The translations under genes and the position numbers were made by a program. 64,000 nucleotides of DNA from Yponomeuta sedellus (Eukaryota; Arthropoda; Insecta; Lepidoptera; Yponomeutidae), in contig OW203721.1 of assembly GCA_934045075.1 (NCBI GenBank), positions 19,326,714-19,390,713 of the forward strand, written 5' to 3'. Below the pieces are notes generated by a model, which worked only from the letters and a program-made list of their open reading frames with translations, did no database searches and was not told the origin of the DNA. Shown here piece by piece: positions 10,251-23,100 of this stretch (positions are counted from its first letter, which is position 1; each line of letters opens with the position of its first letter).

Positions 10251-13074
10251 CAAGAATCATAGTCTAAACTTAACTGGTAATTAAAATAGTTACAAAATTG
10301 AAAACTAAATGGTGCAGCAAAGTGATGTTTAGGATAAGAGAGGGTCAATTATAATAATCTTATATTTACGTTATAATTCATAGTGTATGTACTTATACTA
10401 CTAAAACGTCCAGCGAGCTCCTGACGCTTATTGGAGAATTTTTTCACTAAGATGGAGAACCTCGTTTACTATTGACAAGCGAATTAAACGTTATATTATT
10501 TACTTATCATGTAAACACTGTTACAATGGAGTTCAAAAATATGGAGGAATCTCACGTGAAGTCCCTTCATACATATAACCAACACCCAACAAAAAAATAA
10601 AAGACTTGGAATTATCGTGGATTTTTTGTCGCAAGAGTCCAACCGGGTTTGTTCTCATATCGGAATTAAGTTAATAACGTGTAATGCTTACGAAAGTTTC
10701 AGTTGTAAAATGTCCTTTTGGCATAACAAATGTTGTAATTACGCGACATTTCGCGGGACGTTTGAGGCACGCCCCGTCGAGTGATCCAAAGATCTGTGTC
10801 TGAACGTAACAGGATGCTCAGGACGCAAATTTTAACATTTTGAATGATTATAAAATAACGACATAAGGTGGTCCAAGGCGGCACAAGAAAATGCTGATAT
10901 ATCAGCTCTACAGCGGACAGCATAAACCATTACACGAGTGCACTCTATTCAGTTTCGTCCCCCTCTATTTTGCAACAAGAAAGTTAAAGGGTGACCCGCT
11001 GTCGTCTTTATCAACTTATATTAATTTTCTTAGTGTTTTAAAAAAAGTTGAAATCAACTGAACACACTTAAAATTGAGTTAATGAACATTAAAAAAAGAT
11101 TTTACTACATCACGAAATAAGTGAAATATCAATTTTATTTCTGCTATAAATATTTGTTACTTTTATTAGATTTGTCAAAAGTTTTGTGATTAAAAAAATG
11201 TAATGTGCGAGCTACTGTGCACTGTAAAAGTAGCCTTAAGTGTGGTATGTCTAATGGGCACCAAATGGTCCATCGGGTCTGTGTGCTGATAAAAACAAGA
11301 CAGACGTTGTCTTTATGCCCCCGCTAATATGGCTTCTAAAGGATCAATTCCCAGGTTTTAATTAAAAACAAGATGCCAGATTGAAATGAAACTTTCCCAA
11401 TACGTTTAGAGGACACAAATGGAGATTTGATTGTGCTTAGAATCGGAAATAAACTTATGAAAAGGATATTACAACCTTGAAGATAGTTTCTATGAGAAGT
11501 CTTATGAGTCTATCATTTATTTTTTGCTGTATTATTCTCAATTGTAAGCACGATCAGACCTTAATTTATGTCCTTTAAAAGTCCTAAACGTATTGGCAGT
11601 TTCATTGCGATCCTCCATGTCGTTGGTAAATAAAACTTAACTATTTTTGCTTAGAAAATGATCTCTAGAGGGAGACTTGTCCTATAACACATACACATAA
11701 TTAGAAGTCCAATTAACGTTCCCAGGCATTATTACTGCGCTAACGTAAAATTTATTCGAAAGCTGTATATTTTCCTTGTTTGCTATGTTGAGTCTGATAC
11801 AAGGATCATACTGAGGAGCCTCCTGGGCCAACTTTGGTTGGCGCTACGAGTCCCCTGTCACCTTCCAAGCTTGTTTTTTCGAGTGGCGGCAGTTTGCGAG
11901 TACCTATAGTCCATTTAAGTAGGTATTTAAAACTATGTAAACATTCTTGATACACACTTTATAAATCAAAATAGTTATTTACTTGAATTTCATGAAATTT
12001 CACAATGAATTGGTAAAGTGTAAAGATTTTGATTGAAAAAGGGTGTAAAAGAGTTTGATAAGTCGTTTTATCGAAATACAAGATGGTTTACATTGTTTTA
12101 AGTACCTAAACAAATGGAGTATACATAGATCTGATTTATGAATTTGACTGAATTATAATATTTGATTATATTTACATGTGTTCATACCGTGGCCTTACTG
12201 TATATAATCAAATTGAGACATTTTTTTTTAAAAGCCTTTTGTTATACATTATTTCTGCCTTCTGATGATAATAATTATGCTTACATCGTATGAGATGAAT
12301 GATGAGAATTTGTGTGTGATACTCAAAAGTAAATTTTCAATATACAATGGAAACGTGCCTCGAAGAAGTCGAGTTCCGTATTTATTAGAATGTAGGACAT
12401 GTCGCGGCATTTCCGTCCATTACGACGTTTAAATTTTATATTAAATATAATATCATCTTTGTATTTAATATAAAATCTTAAGTTTTTAAAGTAATAAAAG
12501 TAGTTTTTCACGAATATTTTCCATTGGCTTTCGGAACTCGACTCTGTACTTTGGTTGTGCGACACTCTCGCGTTTGTTAAGCTGCGTCCACACGCGTCGT
12601 TACTCATGGTATGCCAAAGTATTGTTCATAGTGTCTGTTGGCTAACACCATGGTAACCAAAAATATATTAAAATAACGCACACACGTTAAAAAAAATCAA
12701 TAAATAATAACTTAGTTAGGCCATCACGAGTGCTGACGTGTAGGCCGTTGGGACGCAGCATTAAAGTTTAATTCCTGGCAACGTTGCGAACTGAAGAAAA
12801 AAATCTTTATTAATTTGGAATCATTTCCGGCCACCGAACAGTAATATTTATACAAATCTGTTAAGCTGCTGATGTTAAGCCAAAATAATTTCTCAGCTAA
12901 GGACGACACTTGTATTGAAAACTTCCTCGCTGATTGAACCAATGGTTTCTTAGATACCTGTGGATTTGTTTTGAGGAAGCCAGATATTCTAAACAATGTG
13001 TGACCTAGCGGCCACGGACTGGACGACGAAGCGTGGATAGAACCTCCCCCAGATGTTCTGACAATCTGGTTATG

Positions 13075-13190
13075 GTGGCGGGGAGTCGCTGGATGCGGAC
13101 GGCACAAGACCGTGAAACTGGGAAAACCATGAGGGAGGCCTGTGCCCTGCAGTGGTCGTCAAATGGCTGATGGTGATGATGATAATGAGC
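13075..13190 (+). pseudogene. RTE-like LINE C-terminal tail
   Basis: The plus reading WMRTAQDRE...ACALQW followed by a stop and TGATGGTGATGATGATAATG matches the C-terminal DRxxW...QW end and TGA-rich microsatellite tail of lepidopteran RTE-type elements. Confidence 0.5.
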
Positions 13191-14786
13191 TTACTGAAAT
13201 TAACTGTTTACTACACGATTGGTTGAGCTTGCGGTGCGCGGCGTTGCTTGGACTCGCACCATTAGTGTAAGAAGTAACTACCTAAATATTAGTATAAGAG
13301 TGAGAGACATGTTTGTGAAACTTCTAAATTATAATTGTTACTTTTCGTATGTAACACACGCCACATAGGATGTGGCGTCATCGGTGCGTCTCGAATAAAT
13401 TAATTTTTACGTCTACGCCTACCACTCCAGACAGTCTTCTCTAAGATGTCTCACCTCATCACATTTCTGTGCGTGGCCTTTTTTCACGTTATAAAATTGT
13501 ACATATATTATACCGTAATTTTCGAAACATATTAAGCTAGCGTCAAAACGTGACTACTAACTTAAGAATTGTAGTAAAGTTTCATCAACACCCCCTTAAA
13601 TCACAAATAGTAAAAAAAAATGTCGGTCTAAAGGTTTATTGAGGTGGCCTTGAGTAATTCTAACAATACCAAAAGAGCTACTTTAAATATAAATTGACGC
13701 TGGCCCATACACTGACCAATACATGTGCACGGCAGCTACGACTATACGAGGTTTGTACATGTAGGGAGAATAAATTAAGATTAACGAAGCGAAAGTCGGA
13801 CATTCGTGGATGAAGTGTGGGTGATGGGCCAAATATCAAGACCAAGACGTGATCTTTACTAATTTAGACATGATATTATGTATGTATCTATTTCCATGTT
13901 TAGTTAGGTATAACAAGATTACATAAAGAACGTAATTGAAAAACTATTTGACTCGCGCCCTGAGGTTGTCAGTTAATTTCTTTAAATAACCTTGCTATAC
14001 AATAATTTAGATGAACTTGTATATTTTATTGATGACGTTTACAGAAATAAATCAAAGAAGACCAATTTTATTGTTAAATCTAAAAATAATCTACTGTCTT
14101 TTATAAAGTTGAAGGATTTACCGAATCTTACCGAGAGGTCGTATTAAGTTAAAAATAAATGTGCCGTTGAAACAAACTCCGTCGTTTCATTAAATCAGCA
14201 TTCGAATCCTTATGCAAGCCAACTTACGCAACTAAGCTTACGGCCAGCCAACAAATGTCGAAGCTATCGCGGCTCATTGTGTAGCACAGCGATTCCTAAA
14301 GTGCGTGCCGAAAAACAACTATTTTCCTATATCCCTCACTAGCAGTCACTCACTAGCGTTTGTGCTAGCGTTCCACGAATCACATCACTGAATCGTTGGT
14401 TTAACTTTTCTTCAGTGGATTAACGTAGTGGTGGCACTCAGATGTTCTGTTGTTTAGGCCGGTTTTTTGGGGTCGGCGAGACTTCTGACCCAGTATTTCG
14501 GTGATGCTACACCACAGGACTACTTGGATCTGTCACCGAACTAAACAACCGTGAATAGCGAATGTTCAGTAGTCCCAAACCAGTTTGACGATGCTAACAA
14601 CCACATCGCCGTACCATCGGAAAAGTCTCATTATCCCGGCGGCCGACTGATTTCTGACTCCGATTTAGATGGAGATGTTAGTGTTCCAAAACCTTTGCAG
14701 CCTTTATTTCGCACTCTCCGGAGGCAGTTTATTTAATCTGTGTAATACTCCCACCACCACTGATAATTCAAGATTCATCGTGTTTT

Positions 14787-14794
14787 TATAAAAA
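14787..14794 (+). promoter_or_regulatory. TATA box of the MBF2-like gene
   Basis: TATAAAAA about 80 bp before the start codon, which would put transcription start near 14815-14825. Confidence 0.5.
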
Positions 14795-14867
14795 GTAGAA
14801 GTTTAGGAACCGCTGGTTTAGCACCGCATTGTTCGCAACTAGTGCCGCAGGTGCGAGACATCACGCC

Positions 14868-15317
14868 ATGCATCGGGTCGTGCTGCTTGTGGGCATCTGG
14901 GCGCTGCAAGCGGCAGCCGCGCCGCGCAACTGCCCTGAGGGGCTTTCCCTAGAGCTGGGCACCTGGACGCGCGCACTGAAGCACCTGGACTCCACTGTGG
15001 TGGAGCACAAACCGGTCTCCTCACCTCAAGGACACATCTTCATATACGAAAACGTGTTCCCCGGACACTCCATCCGCTACATTAATGTTGACAATGTGGC
15101 GGTACGCACGTGCGGCGCGCAAGCTACGCTCAAGTCGGGCGGGCTCGGCCTCTCATCTGTCCTCGTGGTGATTTTCGCCCCGCCTGGACAGGAGATCCGC
15201 TCCGTCATAGACGTCTGGGGCGTCCGAGACACGCACCTCGTCGCACCGACAAACACCCACCGCGACATGAAATCCACTTTCCTATATAAAGACGTGAAGG
15301 CCAACGCAAATCAGTGA
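14868..15317 (+). CDS. Secreted MBF2-family protein
   Basis: 149 residues in one uninterrupted frame. ATG at 14868 is chosen because it starts directly with a signal peptide (MHRVVLLVGIWALQAAAA, cleavage likely near AAA-PRN). The mature part is Cys-poor with an ENVF...I..INVD core, followed by GGLGLSSVLVVIFAPPGQ and VIDVWGVR. This alternation of beta-strand segments, with GG-x-G then V-x-I-x-F then V-x-V-x-G, is how I recognise the MBF2 family, named for a Bombyx co-activator but mostly small secreted insect proteins of unclear role. TATA box at 14787 and AATAAA at 15364 bracket a compact gene. Function cannot be assigned beyond secretion. Family call fairly likely; an orphan secreted protein is the alternative. 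Confidence 0.7.
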   Translation: MHRVVLLVGIWALQAAAAPRNCPEGLSLELGTWTRALKHLDSTVVEHKPVSSPQGHIFIYENVFPGHSIRYINVDNVAVRTCGAQATLKSGGLGLSSVLVVIFAPPGQEIRSVIDVWGVRDTHLVAPTNTHRDMKSTFLYKDVKANANQ

Positions 15318-15363
15318 TCCGAAATAGTAGGTAAATAACTTCTGAATTTTGTACCTTTACTGA

Positions 15364-15369
15364 AATAAA
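15364..15369 (+). terminator. Poly(A) signal of the MBF2-like gene
   Basis: AATAAA 47 bp after the stop codon, followed by a T-rich stretch. Confidence 0.55.
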
Positions 15370-17904
15370 ACAATTTTCAACAATTAGAACAATTACTTTA
15401 TTATTTAAAAACCACACAATACAAAAATCATCAGTTTTCGTGATAACAATGTTCTCTTTTTCGCTAAAGTATAATATTGCGAGCTGTTTTTCAATAATGA
15501 CATTCAAACTTGTACATTATGACTAGATTTATAGAACACTAAAACGTTTTTACACGCCTCATTATGTTGAAATGTTTATTAAGACATTGACTTACGAGCA
15601 ATTCCTTTAGAAACACTAGTTGAAACTTTAGCGGCTTAGGGGACACGAACAATTACTGCGAAAATCGAACAATTGCATTGATTAAAATGAAGCCACTAAA
15701 GTTTAACGGTGTAGATATAACAAGTATTAAATATAATTTTACATATATACTAAGCCCTTCTACTTTAATTTTATTTGTGTAAATATTCAATAACTAACAA
15801 GTATGGCATAAATAGCCCCTTTTTTGTTTCTTAATACAGGAATAAGTAAAGTATCAACTTAATCATAATATTAGAATTAGAATCACAACTAAATTATTGG
15901 GAATAAAAATGTTACTTATTTAGTTAAAACATCGCCAACGGAGGCAATAAATCTGAACTTGTGGCCGCGTTCTCCGAGCGCACGTTTTGTATTGGACTTT
16001 ATTGCGTATCACGAGCAAATAGTTAGGCATTTACAAATCACAGAAATGCACATCTAATTTTGACAACCAACGTGACTAACACAGTGACGATCATTTTCGT
16101 ATATATTTGTTATACAAAACTCAGTATTGCTCCAATAAAGCCATATTTATTTATAATTAGGCTCACATTCGCGATTTCGTTTATGCCATAACCAAGTAAG
16201 CTAGATTCATATTAGAATCCCTTAAAAAAACATCTACTTCCCTGCCTACAAAAATAATACAAAATTGTTACGATCTATCATAAATTGAGACCTCAACGTC
16301 TGACATCATAGACAATGCTATAATTTGGTATTTAACATAATTTACGTGCAAAGCAACGAACATGATTCTATGTTGTTTGTGTTATCGCTTAGCACCACGA
16401 AGAAGTTACGGGGATCTTCAGCGCAAGAGTGCAAACGTACTTGACCAATGGTTAATTTTCGGGTGCGTCCTTTATAGTATAGTCTTTGATGCATCAATGT
16501 CATAAGGTACTCTGTTTCCCCACAATTCTAACTTAACAGAAAAAACCCCGTTACGTTGGCCTCAAGAGAATTATTTGAAATTATTTAAGCTTAACACTCA
16601 TATTTCTGAACTCAAAAGACTTAGGGAAAAAAGGATAATGGTCACAGTGCGCCTTATGGCTCTAAAGTCTAGCGCAGTCAGATATCGAACCCACTACTTC
16701 ATGTCTTGAACGCCAGTTACTTGTCCTAGTTTCAAGCGGCCACGACATCACAGACATGGAATTTCACCCAAATAGAGGTCATTTGTACAAATCACGGCTA
16801 CCATAGTGGCTTCCAGTCGTAATCGAACCCACGACCTCTGTTTTGCTAGACTAGCGTTTTAACTGCTAGACTAGCAATTTTCACCCAACCGATCATGAAA
16901 CTGGATTGGGCGAAAACGACTGACATATTATTCTAAGTGTAGCTTTTCAAATGGGGCCCCTAGCCCACAAGCCCAAAAACAATACCTACACAATCGCTCG
17001 TCGATAATATTTTATATAGGTGCCTACGAATCACGCCTCTCGAACAATAGTCTCGGTGAATAACAATAGGTTAGGCAACATAACCGAGCAGACCGGATTA
17101 AACAAATCCTTATACCCTACACAACAAGTTAAGGGGTTGACAAGACTTTACTAGCGCCACCAATGGAACAAAAACTTACGGTTATGGTTCGACAAATAGG
17201 GATCACTAAAAACTTCAATAATTGCACAGAGAGTTATGCACTAGGGCTATAATTGATATCCGCTAGAGATATCCGTTTTGGCCAAAAAGTCTTTTAATCT
17301 TAGTTGTTTGGCCATAGGTAGGCTGCATGTTTTAAATATTCGAATCACCATAAAGTCCTGCGCAGAGGAGGGCGTACGCTATGAAAGCAAATATTCTGAC
17401 ATTACATTGTGTTATAATATAACTTATAATTTACATGAAGTTAAAAAATTACATGAAGTTAAAAAAGAGGCGTTTTAAAAGAAAACACCGAACTTTTGTC
17501 CAGTCCGGTCTCTTGATGTCCTCGGTAACTTGAGGGACTTTTTGTCCTTCGTGTGCGTTATTCGATACAATTTATAAGAGATCTATACCGACGTTGACGT
17601 TTTACAAAAAAAAACCAGAATAAAACAAGGTACTTATGTTTTTTTATTGGTGACGCTAGTTAGCGCCGGATAGCCCTTTATTAATAGGGTACAGTAAACC
17701 AAACAGCTCGGCCAATAACGGCCATTCAATACACATCGTGTTGCAGAAAGTCCGCGAAACTTAAATTGTGTATTCTTCTCATCAATACCAACCACTTTTA
17801 TTGTAAGACCAACTCGGAAATCGCCAAAGAAAAGCGGATGCGGTTGTGTCGGGCGACACGGCCAGTGGTTCAACGTGAAACGTCTATAAGAGTTATTTTC
17901 TGTC
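15370..17904. other. Intergenic, no gene seen
   Basis: AT-rich. The only structure I note is a minus-strand tRNA-like block near 16770-16880 (GGTTCGATTAC as B box), probably a decayed SINE. Open frames here look random. Confidence 0.45.
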
Positions 17905-17907
17905 TAA

Positions 17908-18261
17908 GTGTGATATTACACTTAGGTATCAAATATCTTTGTCCAATGGACCATTTGATCAAAGAAATTTAATGAAATTGGGCGACTACATCAAATGTCT
18001 TGGCAACACCGATATTTGATCAACTACTGATGACACTTAAATCAAAATGGCTGTAAACAAGATATCGTGGACGACTCCATTGACAAAATTTTGATGACAT
18101 TGATAAATGACAAAGAACCTCCACGTTCCCCCATTAACTTGAGACTACACAAAAAAATATTGGACACAGTTAATGGTTAAGTGGAATGGGCTTATCTCAA
18201 AGAAGTTTTATCAAATATTGAACTACAAAATTGGACAAAGTTGATAAGTGTAATATCACCC
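17908..18261. mobile_element. Harbinger-like MITE, copy 1
   Basis: Ends GTGTGATATTACACTTA and GTGTAATATCACCC, with TAA at 17905-17907. The interior matches 63131-63561, including TCAAAATGGCTGTAAACAAG and TTATCAAATAT motifs. A TAA (TWA-type) target points to the PIF/Harbinger superfamily. Confidence 0.7.
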
Positions 18262-18264
18262 TTA

Positions 18265-18325
18265 GGGTGATATTACACTTATCAAATATCTAAGGGTGAT
18301 ATTACACTTATCAAATATCTTTATT
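18265..18325. repeat. Two extra Harbinger-MITE end copies in tandem
   Basis: GGGTGATATTACACTTATCA appears at 18265 and again at 18294, separated by TAA, directly after the right end of the MITE: two truncated left ends in direct orientation. Confidence 0.75.
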
Positions 18326-19383
18326 ACGCATTTTTTTACGCGGCACTGGCACCATCTAGCGGCACGAGTCCTGACGATCTGAGTTTGCTACTTTGCTCTA
18401 CTCAACCATTTTTAAATGGCACGTAAATTGAATTGCACACAACACATAGTCACAGCCCCTGGCGAAGCGCCATGTTTTTGTTACCAATCTAGCTAACTGA
18501 CAGACGTATTATAAACAAATGTTTGGTACAGTAGATTCTACTTGCTGTATGAAATACCTGATATTTTTTCGCGCTTGCAAAGCTAGTGTAATAACAAAAG
18601 CTCTTCGTACTGATGCGTACAACTAACACGGATTTTCTTGCAACACTCTCCAGAGTGTGAGTAGCAAAAAAGAACTAATAAGTTTTCAATGCCATTACAG
18701 GATGTACTATAATCCCCTTGTCTTTTTGGATAAAGGCTGTTAATAAAGAGTAATGAATAAAGAGAACTCTTAAAAAAGTTATTCGCATTTACGTGTAGGA
18801 CCCTCCGTTTCGAGAATTTTATAACATCGCGTAAAGTTCAAATTAGCACAACGAATGTGCGTAAAATAGTGATAGCCTGATATCTTGAAAACAATACTTA
18901 AATAAAAAATCTTCATAGCCACTGTGACAATTACATGAAACCTTAAATTTAATTTTTCGGCTGCTTTCCGTCACAACAGTTCCTTTTCGCAGACAAAGAG
19001 ATTGCACGATAATTATTATTTCAGCAATGTGGCTGAAATATGACTATATTCCCCAGGTTATTTGATTATTCTGAAAACTGACTTAAGCAGTCGCCCCTTG
19101 CACATACTTAATTATGGCCCGCATTCTCTTATTAAATTGTGCAGATAAACTAATCAATCGTTTAGGTAAAGTTGTGATTCTGTTACAACAGACTTCGTAG
19201 TTGAGTCAAGGATGTGCGTTTTACTCCTAGCTACACTTGTGTATTATAAAAAAAACTTAAGGTAACATTGCGCTTAGTTACTTGACGTGCTCTCGAGCTG
19301 GAGCTGGAGACCTATTATTTCTCAATGTGTTTACAATCACAACTGTATGTTAAGCTTAATATATTCTTAATCAGCTGGGTATA
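18326..19383. other. Intergenic, no gene seen
   Basis: AT-rich; no splice-supported coding or structured repeats recognised. Confidence 0.45.
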
Positions 19384-19640
19384 CAGTCTATTTATTCTTA
19401 CTTGTCCAATTTAGTAAACAAGATTCTAACCTTAAAATTGAGATTAGATGCCTAAACTAGACATTTTCTCGCAAATTCGTGAACTATCATGAACTATGTT
19501 TATAAAATTGGCAGTGTGTTATCTAAAAGAGTGTTCCAAGTTACTTCATTTATGGAAATATGGCAGTTTTGGACTAAAAAGTTACAGTTTACGGGTAGAA
19601 TCTTGTTTACTAAATTGGACAAGTAAGAATAAATAGACTG
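19384..19640. mobile_element. Tc1/mariner-like MITE, family 1, copy 2
   Basis: 257 bp with TA on both sides (19382-19383, 19641-19642). TIR begins CAGTCTATTTATTCTTACTT and includes TAGTAAACAAGATTCT. Better preserved ends than the copy at 651. Confidence 0.85.
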
Positions 19641-20003
19641 TACAGCTTAGCTGACGTCTGGCCACCTTCATAAAACTACAATTCAAGGGTTACTAAGTAA
19701 ATTTGACGTGCATTTCAAAGTCGATTAATCCACAGAATCCCATTCAGAAAGCACGGCTACGCAATGCTCATCATTTGTCGGAATAAATTATGAACTGTAG
19801 TTTTATGAGGCTCTTCACACTTTAGTCGACACTGTGCGTTCAATCGGACTAGACGTCTATTGATTCGCCGTCTTGGATCAACCCACAATTGGATTTTCAA
19901 TTTTAAATTAATGGATGTCGTGAATGCTCCAATTAAGTTATGGTCGTGCATTCACTCACAGCAATACATTTAATAGACGTCGTGACCAGGGCGGGCGGCT
20001 GGC

Positions 20004-20120
20004 TTAATCGACGTTATGGAACTTGAGAATGGCGCGTCCCTGGATCTCGGAGTTGCACAGTTTGCGAATCACTTCTTGAGCTTCCTCGGCAGGGAACACG
20101 GAGTGTGGGGGCGGCTCGAT
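20004..20120 (-). CDS. MDR exon 7 (stop codon)
   Basis: IEPPPHSVFPAEEAQEVIRK then GRAILKFHNVD and TAA. The final EA-x-x-VI...L...E-x-x-GRAIL-x-F pattern is the standard MDR C terminus, so the protein is complete. Confidence 0.88.
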   Translation of the reverse strand: MEPPPHSVFPAEEAQEVIRKLCNSEIQGRAILKFHNVD

Positions 20121-23100
20121 CTGGAAACGAGATAGATAGGAACCCTAGTACACAAAAAGATGCAACAAAATACCCATGTGCGAAATAGAGGACTATTTTA
20201 TCCCTGTAAATCACTACCTTAGACGTTGAAACCGTTAGGCCTTAGGCGTGCCTTGAATATAACTCATTGAGTCATTAACTAAAAGGTAGTGAACATTTAT
20301 TTAAGGTCATACGATTTTAAAAAGAAAACCGGCCACGTGGGTGTTGGGCCAAGCGCAGTGTAGGGTTCCGTAGAAAGAGGGATTTTGCCTGCTTTGTAAA
20401 GCATGTAAAAACCTTAGTACCAATAACAGCCTTAAAATAATTTTCAATGGTATTTGAACGAAGGTTTTCCTTTTTAAGTTGGTCGTCTAAATTATTATTC
20501 ATTAACTTTAGTTTTCCTTTTACGATCGCTTAATGAAATGAAAAGGTTTTATTCAAAGTAGCGCAGAAACTGCGGCTTAACGAACGTTCCAACTCAAACT
20601 AGGTGTCCATTTCAAAATCTAGATAATTTTGGAGAAAAAAGGACAAAAAAACTCCAATTTCTGTGTTACGTTACAATTTGTGTGTTCCGTCCGTTATCTG
20701 TGTTACTGCCCTGTTTTTTTTATGTTGTAATCAATAATTAACCGTTTAGCCGGGAGAGGGATTAGGCGACGTTTTTATTCTACAGTTTTTCGGGGTGATT
20801 TATATGTATATCTTGCAAAATGATAACTTTCGTCTTTCAACTAAGTCGAGGATGGACAGCCTGACGGATGGGCATGCGAATTTATGAGGGTTCCTTGCTG
20901 GCTTCGGGACCCTAAAATGTACTTACATCCCCGCGCGCGACCAGGTCAACCAACTCGCGCAGCTGATCAATGGAGCCGTTGGGCACTACTGCGATGTGTA
21001 CTCCCATATCCTCAGCCTTCTTCGCGAATTTGGGCAGAAGTTTCTCGCCCACCTCCTCAGTCACCAACACCACGCCGCCCTGCGAGACGAACAAAACGCC
21101 GCTGTCATTCAACGCTATGACGGTTTTATAGACTCAGATTATTAACCAAATCTAAATACTCATCCCAGGCTCCCAAAATTACATGTTATCTCTAAAAAAA
21201 TTAAAAAAAAAACAGAAGATTTTTGATAAGATAATGTCGAATGTAAGCGTCGTCCTTCAGAATTTGTACAACACAACATGTCTACGTCTAGTGTGGAGTC
21301 ACTTGGAACACACAAATCAAACATTTGCTTCTTAAAACGTCTTAATTAACATGTAAATATCACTGCTTTTTATTTTCGTTTCGTGACACGAGATATACTC
21401 GTTTAATTGTTCCTATTGTGTAACATTTTAAGCAAAGTTAGATTTTATCACCACTTTATTACCACTCTTTCTCTCTTTTCTTCATTCATACCGATGAACC
21501 AAAGTTAACATTAATCAACCGGAGTGACAGAGATGTAGGTATACCCACTTACACCTCAGTCACTCACGTTTTCTCACGCTGTTTCTTCGCCGTTAAATGG
21601 TCGCAAATGGTCGTCTAATTACCAACGCAAAAGCATGCCATAAAAGAATCCGCAGTCTGCAAATAATAGAGCTTCATTTATTTTAACTATTAAATGATAA
21701 ATACTACAGAGTCAAATAGCTGTATTAATATATTCGTAGCTAGAAGTCTCTTTTAACCAAAACAATGCTATACTTCGGCATTTATTATTAACCGTATCCT
21801 AAGTATATGTATACATTTATATGTGTGCTATTTACTCAGCCGCCAACTTTCGGTGACTCAGCGATCCCGTGCTGCGTAGGCGCCTACAATTATTCGCACT
21901 TTGCATTAAAAACGAAACATTAAAAACATCCATTACACATTTGCTAATAAACGTTGTAGTTTCAATATAGTTCAATATATTTTAGCCACTGTATACAAAT
22001 CTTGTGTCGAATTTATTTTAACTGAGTCTCAGTAATAGACTGGATTATAGCTGAGCCAATTGAAATTTCTCTAGCGCTGAATTCAAGCAACCGCGAGTTG
22101 GTACCGAAGTTTGTCCCAACTCAAGAGTTGGAGTAAAGTCAACACCCTGCAAATCCTCTATTGCTGTATGCACCCGACTACTTACGGGCGCCAGGCACTG
22201 CAGCGAGCGATGCAACGAACGGGAGGTGTTGCCGAAGTTCATGACTACGTCGACGGGTCCGCCGCACGCGTCAGTGGTCCGTTCGATGAGCTGCTTCTCG
22301 TATAAGTCCTCCGTCCATTGCACCACTTTGATCCTGCAACGATGCAAACAATGGATCGGCTGCTAAATCCAGGAAGTTATATAGTTCCTATAATACAATA
22401 TTCTATTTTTTATTACTGGGTCGTCGAAGCGGTGATTTAACAAGATCTCAGATAAGATTCCCGCTGGGCGTCGCCGTACTTTGATTTGTACAAACGGCCT
22501 CAGTCGTTTCTACAAAACACTCATGCATTACTATGTTTGTGATGCTTTTGTCCGGCTATCATCATCAGTTATCTTGCCAGCCCCCAGTTAGGCAACAAAA
22601 TTGGCGCAAAAATTGCCACAATTTGACAATTTACCAAAAAGTGGCTCCTTGAGTTGCGTTCGTGCACCAACCCCGGTAGTACGATGGCAAGAGTATCGAA
22701 TTTTGGCGTAAAAATGTCAGAATTTGACAATTAATGTACTGGAGAGTCGCGATTTTAGACATTCAAAAAGCGCGACTAGCGTCGTCGTGCTAAATTAACT
22801 AGAACAAGGCCTAGTAATAGAACGTTACGAAAAACGTTATATTCTCTGGTGGCAACAGCTATTAAGTAAGATTTGACAGTACAGAAATATCAAACAAAGA
22901 TTAAAATCAAACTAAAAAAAATAGAAGAGGGCACCTGTTTAGACTGCGCAGTACGTAATCTCTAATTGCTAAAACACTATCGAGCTGTCAAGGTCAAGCC
23001 CGTGTTTGTGCTGCTGGTTAGCATTACGTGTCCATGATAGTAAATACTGGTGCCATTTACAACAGTGCAAAACATTTATTGTCTATTTTTTTTTTTAGAA

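Larger units (their letters stand above)
9068..14786. other. Gene-poor stretch after PLXDC
   Basis: Presumably holds the PLXDC 3' UTR at its left end. I recognise a SINE fragment (10100-10250) and a LINE tail (13075-13190). The rest shows no supported exons; the longer open frames (e.g. minus 12724-13107, plus 14551-14736) lack protein-like composition or a splice context I could defend. Confidence 0.5.

Noticed and set aside
12724..13107. Minus-strand open frame of 127 codons
   Set aside because: No protein-like domain or splice context; its right end is antisense to a LINE tail.
14551..14736. Plus-strand 61-codon frame before the MBF2-like gene
   Set aside because: Starts at a non-ATG codon, no recognisable motif, no supported link to the downstream gene.
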